Origin: Bacteroidales bacterium
Lineage (GTDB): Bacteria > Bacteroidota > Bacteroidia > Bacteroidales > F082
Reading direction: 5' to 3'
DNA: 61,473 nucleotides
Assembly (NCBI GenBank): GCA_030683155.1
Contig: JAUXMV010000048.1
Location: 1-61,473, forward strand
How positions within the stretch are numbered: position 1 is the stretch's first letter; each line of letters starts with the position of its first letter. The notes beneath the pieces are model-generated. The model did not search any database. It was not told the origin of the DNA and was given only the letters and a program-made list of their open reading frames with translations. Positions 7,633 to 18,414 of this stretch are shown piece by piece. A program made the position numbers and the translations under genes.

Positions 7633-10600
7633 TTATCTATAGTTCAGGTTGGCATTTAAAAGCCTTTCAGTTTCTGAATTACTCATCTTTTTTCTTTTTG
7701 CGTAGTCGTTGATCTGATCAGCACCAATTTTTCCAATGTTGAAATACTGGGCGTCAGGATGGGCGAAGTAGAATCCGCTTACAGCTGCAGGCGGTGTCAT
7801 CGCAAAGTTTTCAGTCAGTTGGACGCCGGTATGTTTTTCTGCATCAAGAAGTTGGAAAATTACTTCTTTTTCAGAGTGTTCCGGACAAGCTGGATAGCCC
7901 GGAGCAGGCCGGATGCCCTGATAACCCTCAGATAACATTTCTTCCAGTGTAAGTTGTTCGTCTGGAGCATATCCCCAGATTTCACGACGGACTTTATGAT
8001 GGAGAAACTCTGCAAAAGCCTCAGCCAGTCTGTCGGCAAGCACTTTCACCATGATGGCATTGTAATCATCGTTTTGCTTTTCGTAAGTCTTTGAAAGTGT
8101 TTCCGCCCCATGACCTGCAGTAACAACAAAAGCACCCAGATAATCGGTTATTTTGGTTGATGTCGGCGCAATGAAATCAGATAGGGAAAGATTGGGAATA
8201 CCGTCTTTCTTTTCTTGTTGGTTACGCAAAAATTCAAAACGGAATTTTTCGGTCTTGCTATCTTTTTCATCATAAACGATGATGGTTTCGGCGTCTGAGT
8301 TTGCCGGAAAGATACCTGCTACTCCGCTGGCTTTGAGGGATTTGTTTTTCACAATTTCATCCAGCAATTGCCTTGCATCAGCATAAAGTTTCTTTGCTTC
8401 TTCACCTTTGGCTGGATCATCAAATATCTGGGGGTATTTTCCGCTTAGACGCCACGAATGGAAGAAAAATGTCCAGTCGATAAAAGGAACCAATTCTGCA
8501 AGTGGTTGATCGTCGATCACGAAAATTCCCGTTTGTTTTGGTTTGAATACAGTCGAAGCATCAAAACCGGCATTAAAGCGGTTGCGCTTTGCTTCGGCGA
8601 AATTCAGATAGCGGTCTTCGCTCTGACTGTTGCGGTATTTTTGCGTCAGTTTTTCATAGCGGTCTTTCATTTGTTCGATGTAGGCGTTTCGCTTTTCCAT
8701 TGGGGAAAGCAGCTCTGCAATAACGGATGTCACCTTTGATGCATCGCGCACATGGATGACAGGGTTGCTGTAGGAAGGGGCAATTTTCACAGCGGTATGA
8801 ATCTCAGAAGTTGTTGCTCCGCCTATCAAAATTGGCCAGTGCAAGTTGAGGCGCTCCATCTCCGAAGCCACATGCACCATTTCTTCCAATGAAGGTGTGA
8901 TAAGACCGCTAAGACCTATAATATCAACCTGTTGTTCTTTTGCTGTTTGCAGAATCCTCTCTACAGGAACCATCACTCCCAGATCAATAACCTCAAAATT
9001 GTTACACGCAAGTACCACCCCAACAATATTTTTACCGATATCATGCACATCGCCTTTCACCGTTGCTAAAAGCACTTTACCTGCGGAAGAGGTGCCTGAA
9101 ATTTTTTCCGCTTCTATATAAGGTAGAAGCACTGCAACAGCTTTTTTCATCACCCTGGCGCTTTTCACTACCTGTGGAAGGAACATTTTTCCGGAGCCGA
9201 AAAGATCTCCGACAACGTTCATCCCGTTCATAAGCGGACCTTCAATAACATCCATGGCACGCGGGAATAGGAGGCGCGCTTCCAACACATCTGACTCAAT
9301 GTAATCAGTGATTCCTTTCACCAGCGAATGTTTTAATCGTTCTTCCACATTGGTACCGCGCCATTCGTCGGCAACCTCTTCTTTTTTACCCTTTGATTTA
9401 ACATTTTCCGCATAATGCAAAAGCCTTTCCGTGGCATCGCTTCTTCGGTTTAAAACAAGATCTTCTGTTAATTCTAGAAGTTCTTTAGGTATTTCATCAT
9501 AAATCTGAAGCATGCCTGGATTCACAATACCCATATCCATGCCTGCTTTGATGGCATGATACAGAAAAACAGAATGGATGGCTTCTCTTACAGTATCATT
9601 ACCCCTGAAGGAGAATGAAAGATTGCTCACCCCTCCGCTGACTTTTGCGTGGGGAAGGTTTTCCTTGATCCATATTGTGGCATTGATATAATCCACAGCA
9701 TAGTTGTTATGTTCCTCTATTCCAGTGCCGATAGCAAGAATGTTTGGATCGAAAATAATGTCTTCAGCTGGAAAACCGACTTCTTGGGTAAGTATATCGT
9801 ATGCTTTTTTGCAGATTTGGATTTTTCGTTCAAATGAAGCAGCCTGGCCTTCTTCGTCAAAAGCCATCACAACAACGGCTGCACCATATTTGCGAATAAG
9901 CCGCGCCTGAGCACGGAAGGCTTCTTCCCCTTCTTTCATGCTGATCGAATTGACAACCGCTTTTCCCTGAAGGCATTTCAATCCGGCTTCGATAACATCA
10001 AAACGCGATGAGTCGATCATGATTGGAAGTCTTGAAATATCGGGATCTGACATCAGCATATGCAGAAAACGGGTCATTTCAGTTTTAGCGTCGAGCATGC
10101 CATCATCCATATTCACGTCGATCATCTGTGCGCCGCCTTCCACCTGATGCCGGGCGATACTCAAGGCTTCCTCATATTTTTTTTCGCGGATTAGTCTGGC
10201 AAAACGTATGGAACCGCTAACATTTGTGCGTTCACCTATGTTGATGAAATTGCTTTCACGGCTTATTTTTAAAGGCTCCAAACCCGTCACGATTGTTTCA
10301 GCTTTGTGGGCTGGCACCTTTCTTAAACCTGATTTCTTTGCCAGCGCTGCAAATTCTCTTATGTGGTCTGGAGTGGTGCCGCAACATCCGCCAACAATAT
10401 TCAAAAATCCATGGGAAAGAAAATCATGCACATGTCCGGCCATCACAGCGGGAGTCTCGTCATATTCTCCCAATTGATTTGGCAGTCCGGCATTGGGATA
10501 GGCACTTACCGGGAAATGTGCATTTTGAGATAATTCTTCAATATAAGGTCTCATTTCTTTAGCGCCAAGCGCACAATTAAGGCCAATGCTCAGCAGCTCG

Positions 10601-11313
10601 AGATGCGAAACGGAATGCAGAAATGCTTTTACAGTTTGTCCTGACAATGTTCGTCCGCTGGCATCGGTAATTGTTCCTGAGACCATCACAGGAATTTTTT
10701 CTCCTTTTTCTTCCTGCAGTTGCAGAATGGCAAACAGTGCCGCTTTTGCGTTAAGCGTATCAAAAATGGTTTCGACAATCAAAATTTCAGCACCACCTTC
10801 AAGCAGCGCGCTTGCCTGCTCATAATAGTTTTGGACAAGGTCGTCGTAACTTATGGCCCTGTAACCGGGGTCGTTTACATCGGGTGACATGGATGCCGTT
10901 TTGTTGGTCGGACCGATGGCGCCAGCTACATATCGTGGTTTATGTGGATCCAGGGCAGTGAATTCATCTGCCGCTTGTCGGGCCAGCCGTGCAGCTTCCC
11001 GATTGATAGCCGGCACAAAATTTTCGGTATGATAATCCGATTGCGATATGCGTGTTCCATTGAAAGTGTTGGTTTCAATGATATCGGCACCGGCTTCAAG
11101 ATATTGTCTGTGGATATCAAGAATTATGTGGGGTTGTGTAAGGCTTAGAAGGTCGTTATTGCCTTTCAGGTCAGAAGCATGATCGGCAAAGATGCTTCCA
11201 CGGTAGTCTTCTTCACTAAGTTTATAGCGTTGAATCATCGTTCCCATCGCGCCATCAAGCACCAGCACTCTTTCGTTAAGCAATTCCCTTATGGGAGGTT
11301 TTTGTAATTTCAT
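7633..11313 (-). CDS. metH: Cobalamin-dependent methionine synthase
   Basis: A 1226-residue four-module enzyme that moves a methyl group from 5-methyl-THF to homocysteine via cobalamin. The order is complete. The homocysteine domain carries zinc ligands in GLNCALG and [10 protein letters not shown]. The folate domain has [14 protein letters not shown], the B12 cap has [16 protein letters not shown], and the B12 domain carries the base-off motif DVHDIGKN. The C-terminal reactivation domain has [12 protein letters not shown]. Length nearly equals the E. coli enzyme. The ATG at 11313 gives [12 protein letters not shown]; an in-frame TTG 24 bases upstream is less likely. The gene lies behind a SAM-I riboswitch and in front of metF. 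Confidence 0.97.
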   Translation of the reverse strand: MKLQKPPIRELLNERVLVLDGAMGTMIQRYKLSEEDYRGSIFADHASDLKGNNDLLSLTQPHIILDIHRQYLEAGADIIETNTFNGTRISQSDYHTENFVPAINREAARLARQAADEFTALDPHKPRYVAGAIGPTNKTASMSPDVNDPGYRAISYDDLVQNYYEQASALLEGGAEILIVETIFDTLNAKAALFAILQLQEEKGEKIPVMVSGTITDASGRTLSGQTVKAFLHSVSHLELLSIGLNCALGAKEMRPYIEELSQNAHFPVSAYPNAGLPNQLGEYDETPAVMAGHVHDFLSHGFLNIVGGCCGTTPDHIREFAALAKKSGLRKVPAHKAETIVTGLEPLKISRESNFINIGERTNVSGSIRFARLIREKKYEEALSIARHQVEGGAQMIDVNMDDGMLDAKTEMTRFLHMLMSDPDISRLPIMIDSSRFDVIEAGLKCLQGKAVVNSISMKEGEEAFRAQARLIRKYGAAVVVMAFDEEGQAASFERKIQICKKAYDILTQEVGFPAEDIIFDPNILAIGTGIEEHNNYAVDYINATIWIKENLPHAKVSGGVSNLSFSFRGNDTVREAIHSVFLYHAIKAGMDMGIVNPGMLQIYDEIPKELLELTEDLVLNRRSDATERLLHYAENVKSKGKKEEVADEWRGTNVEERLKHSLVKGITDYIESDVLEARLLFPRAMDVIEGPLMNGMNVVGDLFGSGKMFLPQVVKSARVMKKAVAVLLPYIEAEKISGTSSAGKVLLATVKGDVHDIGKNIVGVVLACNNFEVIDLGVMVPVERILQTAKEQQVDIIGLSGLITPSLEEMVHVASEMERLNLHWPILIGGATTSEIHTAVKIAPSYSNPVIHVRDASKVTSVIAELLSPMEKRNAYIEQMKDRYEKLTQKYRNSQSEDRYLNFAEAKRNRFNAGFDASTVFKPKQTGIFVIDDQPLAELVPFIDWTFFFHSWRLSGKYPQIFDDPAKGEEAKKLYADARQLLDEIVKNKSLKASGVAGIFPANSDAETIIVYDEKDSKTEKFRFEFLRNQQEKKDGIPNLSLSDFIAPTSTKITDYLGAFVVTAGHGAETLSKTYEKQNDDYNAIMVKVLADRLAEAFAEFLHHKVRREIWGYAPDEQLTLEEMLSEGYQGIRPAPGYPACPEHSEKEVIFQLLDAEKHTGVQLTENFAMTPPAAVSGFYFAHPDAQYFNIGKIGADQINDYAKRKKMSNSETERLLNANLNYR

Positions 11314-11437
11314 ACAAGAAAAATTATTACAAATCAAGCGAATAAACAGTTAAATTGTTCACGGTCAATACATGAAAACACACATTTCGTGATGATGACT
11401 GTAGAATTGCATTGTTTGCATTAGGTTAACACTTTTA

Positions 11438-11542
11438 ATTTATCATCTCCCGGTTTCCCGGGATTAGGTCTTAGCACCACTCCCTGCCGGGAAGGTTGCT
11501 AGAGCTTCACAGAGCCTAATCTCTCCACTCTTCTTTATAAAT
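11438..11542 (-). promoter_or_regulatory. SAM-I (S-box) riboswitch upstream of metH
   Basis: Read on the minus strand, the 105-base element has an outer helix ATTTAT/ATAAAT, then AGAGTGGAGAGATTAGGCTC, the conserved GAAGCTCTAGCAACC, a GC-rich P3 arm, GGTGCTAA, and the closing arm CCCGGGAAACCGGG followed by AGATGA. These are the S-box landmarks in the right order. The element ends about 125 bases before the metH ATG. High S-adenosylmethionine should reduce metH-metF expression. I see no clear intrinsic terminator between it and metH, so control may act on initiation or through a weak hairpin. Confidence 0.9.
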
Positions 11543-11583
11543 CAAAGGCCTTTTTTAAGGAAGGACAATTGATATATGCCGCA

Positions 11584-11591
11584 CAAAACTA
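11584..11591 (-). promoter_or_regulatory. Candidate -7 box for the riboswitch-metH-metF transcript
   Basis: Minus-strand TAGTTTTG matches TAnnTTTG and lies 42 bases ahead of the riboswitch 5' end, a plausible leader. No good -33 TTG is found at the expected distance. Confidence 0.45.
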
Positions 11592-11987
11592 CAATTTTTT
11601 TTGAAATAGGAGGTTTTGGTAAAATTTTTTGCTTCTGGGCTAAATCTTATTTTGAGGCGCTAGGCATAAAATTGACTAAGTCTAAAGAAGAAGAAATCTT
11701 ATCTTTGTTTATATAATTAAAAGGCTGAGCGTATCTTATGTTTTGAATTTTAGCCCTTTAGCTTTTTACTTATTGTTGATTGACTGTTGGTGGTCTGAGG
11801 TTGGGTTCATTAATTTAATTAAGATTCAATCCATCAGGGCGGACATGCTTTCAATCAGGTAAAGAATGGCTTTGTTCGTCGTAACGAATTTATACGGATA
11901 GGTTTAAGGATTTTTGTTTTGGTATGAGGGAGTCCAAGTATCAAGTCTATACGATTGGAAATCTTGCTAGCAGTGATATTAACTAAA
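11592..11987. other. Intergenic stretch without recognised genes
   Basis: About 400 AT-rich bases between the metH promoter region and the toxin gene. I see no open frame with a recognisable product, RNA gene or strong hairpin here. Confidence 0.5.
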
Positions 11988-12254
11988 TTAGGGGAAATAC
12001 TTGTAAATGTTTGACCTATGATCAAAAGCAGCAAATATTACTGTGTTATTTTTGAATACTAATCCTATACGGTAATCTCCGATTTTTAGTCTGTAGAAAT
12101 TATTATGACCTTTGAGCTTTTTAATGCTTTTAATTTCTGAGAAACGCCCTGCTTTCAAAATGCCATCTATTACTTTTGAAAGTCTGACCAAAATAGAATA
12201 GTCCTGACATTTCTCAATTTGTTTTCCAAATTTTTTTGTGAGCTCAATTTCCAT
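11988..12254 (-). CDS. RelE/ParE-superfamily toxin
   Basis: This 88-residue protein matches the RelE/ParE toxin fold. It starts MEIELTKKFGKQIEKC, has a central Lys/Arg-rich region (KSIKKLKGHNNFYRLKIG), then the typical core DYRIGLVFKNN and a final FAAFDHRSNIYKYFP strand. Family members cut ribosome-bound mRNA or act on gyrase; which one applies cannot be told here. The start codon lies 2 bases after the stop of the upstream 70-residue partner, the usual antitoxin-toxin order. Chromosomal modules of this kind are often stress-related or selfish. Confidence 0.85.
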   Translation of the reverse strand: MEIELTKKFGKQIEKCQDYSILVRLSKVIDGILKAGRFSEIKSIKKLKGHNNFYRLKIGDYRIGLVFKNNTVIFAAFDHRSNIYKYFP

Positions 12255-12256
12255 GT

Positions 12257-12469
12257 TTATTTATTCTCTGCCAAAGATTTGAGAAACCTGATTTTTTCTT
12301 CTTCAACCATCAAGCCAGACTCTAATCCCTCTTTAATAGAATAAACAAGACCAATTTCTTCCGCTTCTTCAGAAGTGATTCTTTTTGCTTTGAAATCCAG
12401 CTTGTTTGCAAGTTCCATAAGTAACTTTGCATTTGATTTTGAGTTTCCTTTCAATATTATTGTGTCCAT
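12257..12469 (-). CDS. Antitoxin partner of the RelE-type toxin
   Basis: A 70-residue acidic protein. The N-terminal TIILKGNSKSNAKLLMELANKL looks like a short strand plus helix, such as antitoxins use to dimerise and bind DNA. The C-terminal half is acidic and probably disordered (EEAEEIG, MVEEEKIRFLKSLAENK), suited to wrapping the toxin. The antitoxin role is inferred mainly from size and its position 2 bases ahead of the toxin gene. It probably represses its own promoter in the 204-base gap before ahcY. Confidence 0.7.
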   Translation of the reverse strand: MDTIILKGNSKSNAKLLMELANKLDFKAKRITSEEAEEIGLVYSIKEGLESGLMVEEEKIRFLKSLAENK

Positions 12470-12616
12470 TATTACGGTATTAATATGTTAGTCATTGTGA
12501 AAACAAATATATAACATTTTTGTCATTTTTGAAAAGATAAAGACATAAAAGCAATCTGAAAACAAAGTGAAATACGAACAACGATGACCACAACCTAAAA
12601 CATTTTCAGTCTCCAC

Positions 12617-12649
12617 TTGTTCTGATTTAGAATTAATGCGTAATTTTGC
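12617..12649 (+). promoter_or_regulatory. Promoter for ahcY
   Basis: TTG (12617-12619), 21 bases, then TAATTTTGC (12641-12649): a near-consensus Bacteroidota housekeeping promoter, 24 bases before the ahcY ATG. Confidence 0.75.
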
Positions 12650-12673
12650 AACCCTTTAAATTATAGATATATT

Positions 12674-14101
12674 ATGAGTCAAACAATAGTTGAAAACACG
12701 CTCCAATACAAGGTTGCAGACATAAATCTTGCTGATTGGGGACGTAAAGAAATAGAAGTCGCTGAAAAAGAAATGCCAGGTTTGATGGCGCTCCGTGCCA
12801 GATTTGGCAAGGAAAAACCGCTCAAAGGAGCACGTGTAACGGGTTCGCTGCACATGACAATTCAGACGGCCGTTCTTATCGAAACCCTCGTTGAGCTTGG
12901 TGCTGATGTGCGCTGGGCTAGTTGCAATATTTTTTCAACGCAGGATCATGCTGCCGCCGCTATTGCTGCTACCGGTATCCCGGTTTTTGCATGGAAAGGT
13001 GAAACCCTCGACGAATATTGGTGGTGTACAAAACAAGCCCTCACATTTGAGGATGGAAATGGTCCACACCTTATCGTTGATGATGGTGGAGATGCAACTT
13101 TAATGATCCACAAAGGTTTTGAGATTGAAAAAAACCCTTCTTTGCTAGGTCAAAACGTTGATAATGCAGAAGAAACTGCCTTGATGAAATCACTGGCTGA
13201 GACTTTTACTGAAGATACGCGCCACTGGCATCGCACCGTTGAAAGCTGGGCAGGTGTTTCTGAAGAAACCACTACCGGAGTACATCGCTTGTATCAGATG
13301 AAAGAGGCTGGAAAGTTACTTGTTCCAGCAATCAATGTAAATGACTCTGTTACAAAATCAAAATTTGACAATCTTTATGGCTGTCGCGAATCACTTGCTG
13401 ACGGTATCAAGCGAGCTACAGATGTAATGCTTGCCGGTAAAGTTTGCGTCGTTTTGGGCTATGGCGATGTAGGCAAAGGTTCTGCGAAATCTTTGCGTGC
13501 TTATGGTGCTCGTGTAATTGTTACCGAGATCGATCCAATCTGTGCATTGCAGGCTGCCATGGAAGGTTTTGAAGTCACAACCATTGAAGATGCATTAAAA
13601 ATCGGAAATATCTATGTCACTGCTACAGGAAACAAAGATGTGATCACCTTCGAACATATGCAGCAAATGAAAGATCAGAGTATTGTTTGCAATATCGGAC
13701 ATTTCGACAACGAAATTCAGGTGAGTAAACTAGATAAAGATCCAAGCGTGAAAAAGCTTACTATAAAACCACAGGTTGACAAATACACTTTTCCTGCAGG
13801 AAATGCAATCTTTATGTTGGCTGAAGGTCGTCTTGTGAATCTTGGCTGCGCTACAGGACATCCAAGTTTTGTGATGAGTAACTCCTTCACAAATCAAACC
13901 CTTGCACAGATTGACCTCTGGAAAAACAGGGGAAAATATCAGGTTGACGTCTATCGTTTGCCAAAACATCTGGATGAAGAAGTTGCCCGTTTACACCTCG
14001 AGCAAGTTGGCGTAAAGCTTACAAAACTTACAAAAGAACAGTCTGATTATATCAACGTCCCTGTTGAAGGGCCTTACAAACCTGATCATTACAGATACTA
14101 G
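12674..14101 (+). CDS. ahcY: Adenosylhomocysteinase
   Basis: A 475-residue cytosolic enzyme that reversibly splits S-adenosylhomocysteine into adenosine and homocysteine, removing the product inhibitor of methyl transfer and feeding homocysteine to MetH. The substrate half includes [14 protein letters not shown] and [15 protein letters not shown]-type text. The NAD-binding Rossmann segment reads [16 protein letters not shown], followed by [10 protein letters not shown]. The chain ends in the canonical PDHYRY. Length agrees with bacterial SahH. It sits opposite metH-metF, grouping three SAM-cycle enzymes within 8 kb. It has its own promoter and a terminator downstream. Confidence 0.97.
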   Translation: MSQTIVENTLQYKVADINLADWGRKEIEVAEKEMPGLMALRARFGKEKPLKGARVTGSLHMTIQTAVLIETLVELGADVRWASCNIFSTQDHAAAAIAATGIPVFAWKGETLDEYWWCTKQALTFEDGNGPHLIVDDGGDATLMIHKGFEIEKNPSLLGQNVDNAEETALMKSLAETFTEDTRHWHRTVESWAGVSEETTTGVHRLYQMKEAGKLLVPAINVNDSVTKSKFDNLYGCRESLADGIKRATDVMLAGKVCVVLGYGDVGKGSAKSLRAYGARVIVTEIDPICALQAAMEGFEVTTIEDALKIGNIYVTATGNKDVITFEHMQQMKDQSIVCNIGHFDNEIQVSKLDKDPSVKKLTIKPQVDKYTFPAGNAIFMLAEGRLVNLGCATGHPSFVMSNSFTNQTLAQIDLWKNRGKYQVDVYRLPKHLDEEVARLHLEQVGVKLTKLTKEQSDYINVPVEGPYKPDHYRY

Positions 14102-14139
14102 AAATTCCTGTTTATTCAGAACTGAATTCAATAAAAAGC

Positions 14140-14172
14140 AAAGAGGCTGTTTCAGATCGAAGCAGCCTCTTT
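14140..14172. terminator. Bidirectional terminator between ahcY and the PNGase-like gene
   Basis: AAAGAGGCTG (14140-14149) pairs perfectly with CAGCCTCTTT (14163-14172) around a 13-base loop, with T-rich sequence on the 3' side in both orientations. It separates two convergent genes. Confidence 0.85.
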
Positions 14173-14198
14173 TTCTTTATTGAAAGTCCGGATTAGGG

Positions 14199-16703
14199 CT
14201 ATCTGAGTACGAGCTTTTTAACTTCCTTCTTTTCTGTTGTCTGAATCATCAGCATATACATTCCTTTTGGATGGCTCGAAAGATCAAGTCTTGCGGATTG
14301 TCCGTTCCACTCAAACTGATCCATGAGATTGCCGGTCAATGAATAAAGTTTTATAGTTGAAGCTTTGTAAACCTCAGTGCCGGTTACAGAAACCTCAATC
14401 AATCCGGTGCTGGGATTGGGATAAACGATGAACTCCGAAGCAGCCAGTTTTTCACCCATTCCAACGATAGGATTGGTAGCAAAAACAACCAGATTACAGG
14501 CTACATCAAGCACAGGATTATAACCATCATTGCAGTCGGAGCATGTTACACCGGTTACACAGTTGGGATGATTCGGATGACAGAGATCAACATATTGCTC
14601 ATAGAACTTGTATTGAAGCGTGAAATTTCCATTGGAAACATAAGGGGTCATATTGAAATCAAACCATGGAGCAATGGCGCCCGGACACCATCCTGCACGG
14701 TTGTGATACCATGTTCCACTTTGTGGTTGACAACCATCCGGATTTGGATTGCATACATTCCAATTGTGTTGGGTAAAAGTTTGCGCCCCATTTACCCATA
14801 AATGATGGGTTGCATTGTAAAACTCAGCTGCATTTCCTGTATTAAGGTTGCCCCAGCCATGTCCTGTCGAAACCAGCTTCAACTTTGAAGCAACGGCATT
14901 GTCAGGGAACTCAAAAGCATAGTTTTCAACTGGTTGAAGGTTGGCATAATCACCAAATGGATATACGTCTTTCCACACTTCATACACCGAGCTGTAAAGA
15001 TAGGTTGGAGTTCCCTGCCGGTAATTGAGGGTTAATTTATATTTGAAACCATTATCAAGCGTTTCGCAGTTGAACCGGAAACTTACTTTTCCTTGCAGTA
15101 ATGACATATAATCTGTGAGGTCAATTGTATGTGAACAGGCTACCCCATAAGGAGTTATGTAACGGATAATTTCGAACCAACGGCCATCAATGCCTCTGGC
15201 ATCAACACTGGCTTTACGATCCCATTCGCCACAACCTCCGGGTGGGCAGGTTACTTGGAGCGTTGCTGTAATCTGGTCGAAGGCTCCAAGATAGGAAGGC
15301 AATTCTGCTTCCACAGTTTGGGTAACATTGCTCGGACTGATCCATACGTCTTCAGCTGCAACAACCGACATATTTGAAGCATCTGCAATAACATTGATGT
15401 TAACGTTTTGTGTAGCCGAAGTACCGAAATTATTGGTTGAAACGATTGTTAAAACATGGTTTCCATGTGAAGGAGGCGTCCACCATGCAGTGTAAAAACC
15501 TTTATTGTATAAATCCTGAGCCGGAATATTTTGTCCATTGATCTGAAACATGACATTTTGAACGGAAAATAATTCAGGATAACCGATGCTCGACCTCACA
15601 GAAAGCTGTACAGGGGATAGTGATGGCATATACAAATTTCCGGGAAGTGGGTGGCGCGCATCAATTTCAGGAACGAAAGTGGCAGGATTCAAAACCATGA
15701 AACTGTTATCGATGGGAACCGCCGGATCATATTGGTCGTTACCGGCTTGTGTTGCTCTCACTGTAACCTGACCGGCTTGTCCCGTAAGGGTAATGGTGTT
15801 TCCATTGATGGTGGCCGGACCGGAAACAATTTCAAAACTGACAGGCAGACCTGAAGTGGCTGATGCTTCGATGGTAAATGGCTGATCTGTTGTAAGTCGA
15901 TTTGCAATCTGTGGAAACGAGATGGCTTGATAACCGGCGTCGAGTGTTCCATTGAAATTGGAAGTTTCGCCTGTCATGGCAAAATTCATCAAATCTGCAT
16001 CGCGTTCTCCATTGCCTATTTCGCAAATGAGTTTTGTGATGCTGGTATTGTCACCTCCGGGTTCACCCTGATTAAATTTGTAATACAAATGAAGATCTGG
16101 TTCATTTCCTGTGGGTTCTGTTTCCATCATGGCCTGAATTTCGGCTTGTGTAAGTGCCTTTTTCCAAACAGTGACTTCATCAATTCTGCCGCCATAAACA
16201 AAATTGAAGCCCCCTAAAAGGCTCTTTCCGATTCCAAAAGGCACATTTTCGCCAAGAAATATGCCGGATGCGGCTGCACTGCCTCTGAGAATGCCATTCA
16301 CATAAAGTTTGACTGTATTCACGTCAAAAACCCATGCGATGTGTTGCCAAACCTGCGGTATTGCTGTATTGGCAGGTGAAACGTATTGGTGCAAGCCTGT
16401 TGTGGTAAGCACGCGGCATTCCATCACGCCATTGTTCAGCTGAATCAGATAAAACTCAGCTGTACCGGAACCGGATCTGAAACCCATATATCCTTGCCCA
16501 TAAGCAAGTGCGTCGGTGTAAAACCAACCTGTCATCGTCAATTGGTTGGTGTTTGAAAAGTATTGCGAAGCATTCGGTAAAATCGCAAAATCATCAACTC
16601 TGTCGAAATGCAGATACTGATTTGACTGTGCATTCAATAGCACAGGCTGCAGAAAAAACAAAACAACGAGAAGTGCAAACAATTTTGAGTAGATTTTTTT
16701 CAT
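14199..16703 (-). CDS. LamG - PNGase F-like protein with T9SS sorting tail
   Basis: An 834-residue exported protein. After a signal peptide (to LLNAQS), residues about 30-210 form a LamG/concanavalin-like domain (RIDEVTVWKKALTQAEI). A beta-sandwich linker follows. Residues about 450-750 match peptide-N-glycosidase F, with GGCGEWDRKASV, RYITPYGVACS, CETLDNG, AAEFYNATHH and RAGWCPG. The three acidic residues of the PNGase F active site have clear counterparts (Asp495, Glu547, Glu627). The tail (FIVYPNPSTGLIEVS, MYMLMIQTTEKKEVKKLVLR) is a type A sorting domain. The predicted role is surface cleavage of N-glycans from glycoproteins. It follows susD by 64 bases on the same strand and appears to be the third gene of that operon. 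Activity is inferred from conserved residues. Confidence 0.88.
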   Translation of the reverse strand: MKKIYSKLFALLVVLFFLQPVLLNAQSNQYLHFDRVDDFAILPNASQYFSNTNQLTMTGWFYTDALAYGQGYMGFRSGSGTAEFYLIQLNNGVMECRVLTTTGLHQYVSPANTAIPQVWQHIAWVFDVNTVKLYVNGILRGSAAASGIFLGENVPFGIGKSLLGGFNFVYGGRIDEVTVWKKALTQAEIQAMMETEPTGNEPDLHLYYKFNQGEPGGDNTSITKLICEIGNGERDADLMNFAMTGETSNFNGTLDAGYQAISFPQIANRLTTDQPFTIEASATSGLPVSFEIVSGPATINGNTITLTGQAGQVTVRATQAGNDQYDPAVPIDNSFMVLNPATFVPEIDARHPLPGNLYMPSLSPVQLSVRSSIGYPELFSVQNVMFQINGQNIPAQDLYNKGFYTAWWTPPSHGNHVLTIVSTNNFGTSATQNVNINVIADASNMSVVAAEDVWISPSNVTQTVEAELPSYLGAFDQITATLQVTCPPGGCGEWDRKASVDARGIDGRWFEIIRYITPYGVACSHTIDLTDYMSLLQGKVSFRFNCETLDNGFKYKLTLNYRQGTPTYLYSSVYEVWKDVYPFGDYANLQPVENYAFEFPDNAVASKLKLVSTGHGWGNLNTGNAAEFYNATHHLWVNGAQTFTQHNWNVCNPNPDGCQPQSGTWYHNRAGWCPGAIAPWFDFNMTPYVSNGNFTLQYKFYEQYVDLCHPNHPNCVTGVTCSDCNDGYNPVLDVACNLVVFATNPIVGMGEKLAASEFIVYPNPSTGLIEVSVTGTEVYKASTIKLYSLTGNLMDQFEWNGQSARLDLSSHPKGMYMLMIQTTEKKEVKKLVLR

Positions 16704-16767
16704 AATGTTTTTGTTTTTAGGGTTACTATTTCATTCTTATTTAGAATTTTAATTGAATTATATGCTA

Positions 16768-18405
16768 TCAGGGAACCCACCATAATTTCACCTCAGGGGC
16801 ATCTCCGCCTTGCTGAGATACTGCTGCTGACATGCTAACACTGTTGTAGGCTGCTTCAGAAGGTGGATAAGGAAGGCGAAAATGGCTTAAAGCTATTCCG
16901 TTGTTTGGTGTTAATTTGGTTCTGCGCGCTAAAGCATATGCTTCCGATGGTTGCCTGAAAGCGTCGAGCCACCATTGCGTATAAATAAACCCCAGCTTTT
17001 GTTCTTCAGATGTTGCATTCCAAAAGCCAAACTGCATTTGCACAGATACGGCAGTGAGGTTGCCGGGAATAGGAATCGTTTCCGGGAAAGTCATTGAGGA
17101 AGAGGGTAATTTTGAGTTTCGGGCTACTTGCATCCACCATTCAACCGAGGAATTGATTCCATTTAAATATTCAATTTCTGCCTGAACCTTATCAACTCCT
17201 ACGCCAATACCACGAAAATATGCCTCTGCCAGAAGGAAATGAGTTTCTGCTCCGGTAATGAGAATGATGGGCATAAAGTCTTCATCACGCACAACGAAAT
17301 AGTTGAATGGTGAATAGATGCATGTTTCGCCTTTTATTTGAAATGCTCCAAGTTGGTCGCGATGCGAGCCGTATGGTATTCCGCCTGAAGATGGCGTGTT
17401 GATATCAGGCAACTGAGGGTAGGGTCTCCACTTGTTGGCGTTGTTGGTTTCAAAAAAGATATAAGCCCTGGGATCAAAAATGCCGCTTCCATCGATGCTG
17501 TCGTGGCGCGAAAGTTGACGCCAGACAGTAGAGCCCATGCGCAGATTGTTGTGTTCGCGGAACGACCAGTTAAGGCCTTCATTCTTGAAACCCATCGCTG
17601 ATGGCCACAAACAAGCGCTTTCCAAAACAGGATTGATAAAATCATATCCCAGAATAACGGGTAGATTGTTATCAACGATTTCTTTGATGATATTGCCGGC
17701 AAGCTCAGGTTCTTTTTCTGACATACGCATGGCATGCCTGAGACGTAGTGAATTGGCAAGTTTTCGCCATTTCAGCATGTTGCCGTTAAATAGTTTATCA
17801 AAGCCGATAAAAGTGCCATAAGCACCTGTAAGTGGTACAGTAAGACTGATATTCTCTTCTGCCCATTTAAGATCTTCCAAAAGTTGAAGATAGATTTCCC
17901 GTTGAGAATCATAGCCCGGACGAAGCAGGCTCAGGTCCTGAAAACCATATCCGGCCTTGCTGAAAGGGATGTCGCCAAATAAGTCTGTCACTTTGAAAGT
18001 TTTAAGTGCCAGCGTGATTTTGAGTATCGCCTGCATGTTTATCACAGCGGGAGAAGCTTCATAGGATTTGAGCCTTCTTTCGAGCTCCCTTATTTCTGGT
18101 AAAGTGCCATAATAATTTGTCCAGATGCTTTCTGTTCCAATGGTATAATTACCCCATGCTTCTTTTGTGAGGGCAGCCAGTTGCGTTTGTTTATAAAGGA
18201 TTTCATTGTGGATGTAGAATTGTTCATCACCCGTTGGAATCATTGATTGAATCACATTGTTGAAAAGCGATCCGTCACTGGCAGTTGTAAATCCATGCGG
18301 ATTGGTATTTATGTCATCAAAATTTTTGGTGCAGGAAGTCAGAAGCATCAAACTTATCGCAATAATTCCAAAAATAAACTTTAATGTTTTCATTACTTTT
18401 TTCAT
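16768..18405 (-). CDS. SusD/RagB-family outer-membrane lipoprotein
   Basis: A 545-residue surface lipoprotein with lipobox LLTSC (Cys25), followed by FDDINTNPHGFT, typical of the SusD-like_2 subfamily. SusD proteins cap the SusC channel and bind the incoming oligosaccharide or glycopeptide through a TPR-rich fold. TPR-like helices (about 90-240) and the C-terminal region GFIYTQWWLDAFRQPSEAYA fit the family. The start is 9 bases after the susC stop, so the two are translated as a pair. The substrate cannot be read from the sequence; the following PNGase F-like gene points to N-glycoproteins. Confidence 0.93.
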   Translation of the reverse strand: MKKVMKTLKFIFGIIAISLMLLTSCTKNFDDINTNPHGFTTASDGSLFNNVIQSMIPTGDEQFYIHNEILYKQTQLAALTKEAWGNYTIGTESIWTNYYGTLPEIRELERRLKSYEASPAVINMQAILKITLALKTFKVTDLFGDIPFSKAGYGFQDLSLLRPGYDSQREIYLQLLEDLKWAEENISLTVPLTGAYGTFIGFDKLFNGNMLKWRKLANSLRLRHAMRMSEKEPELAGNIIKEIVDNNLPVILGYDFINPVLESACLWPSAMGFKNEGLNWSFREHNNLRMGSTVWRQLSRHDSIDGSGIFDPRAYIFFETNNANKWRPYPQLPDINTPSSGGIPYGSHRDQLGAFQIKGETCIYSPFNYFVVRDEDFMPIILITGAETHFLLAEAYFRGIGVGVDKVQAEIEYLNGINSSVEWWMQVARNSKLPSSSMTFPETIPIPGNLTAVSVQMQFGFWNATSEEQKLGFIYTQWWLDAFRQPSEAYALARRTKLTPNNGIALSHFRLPYPPSEAAYNSVSMSAAVSQQGGDAPEVKLWWVP

Positions 18406-18414
18406 TTTTGTCGA

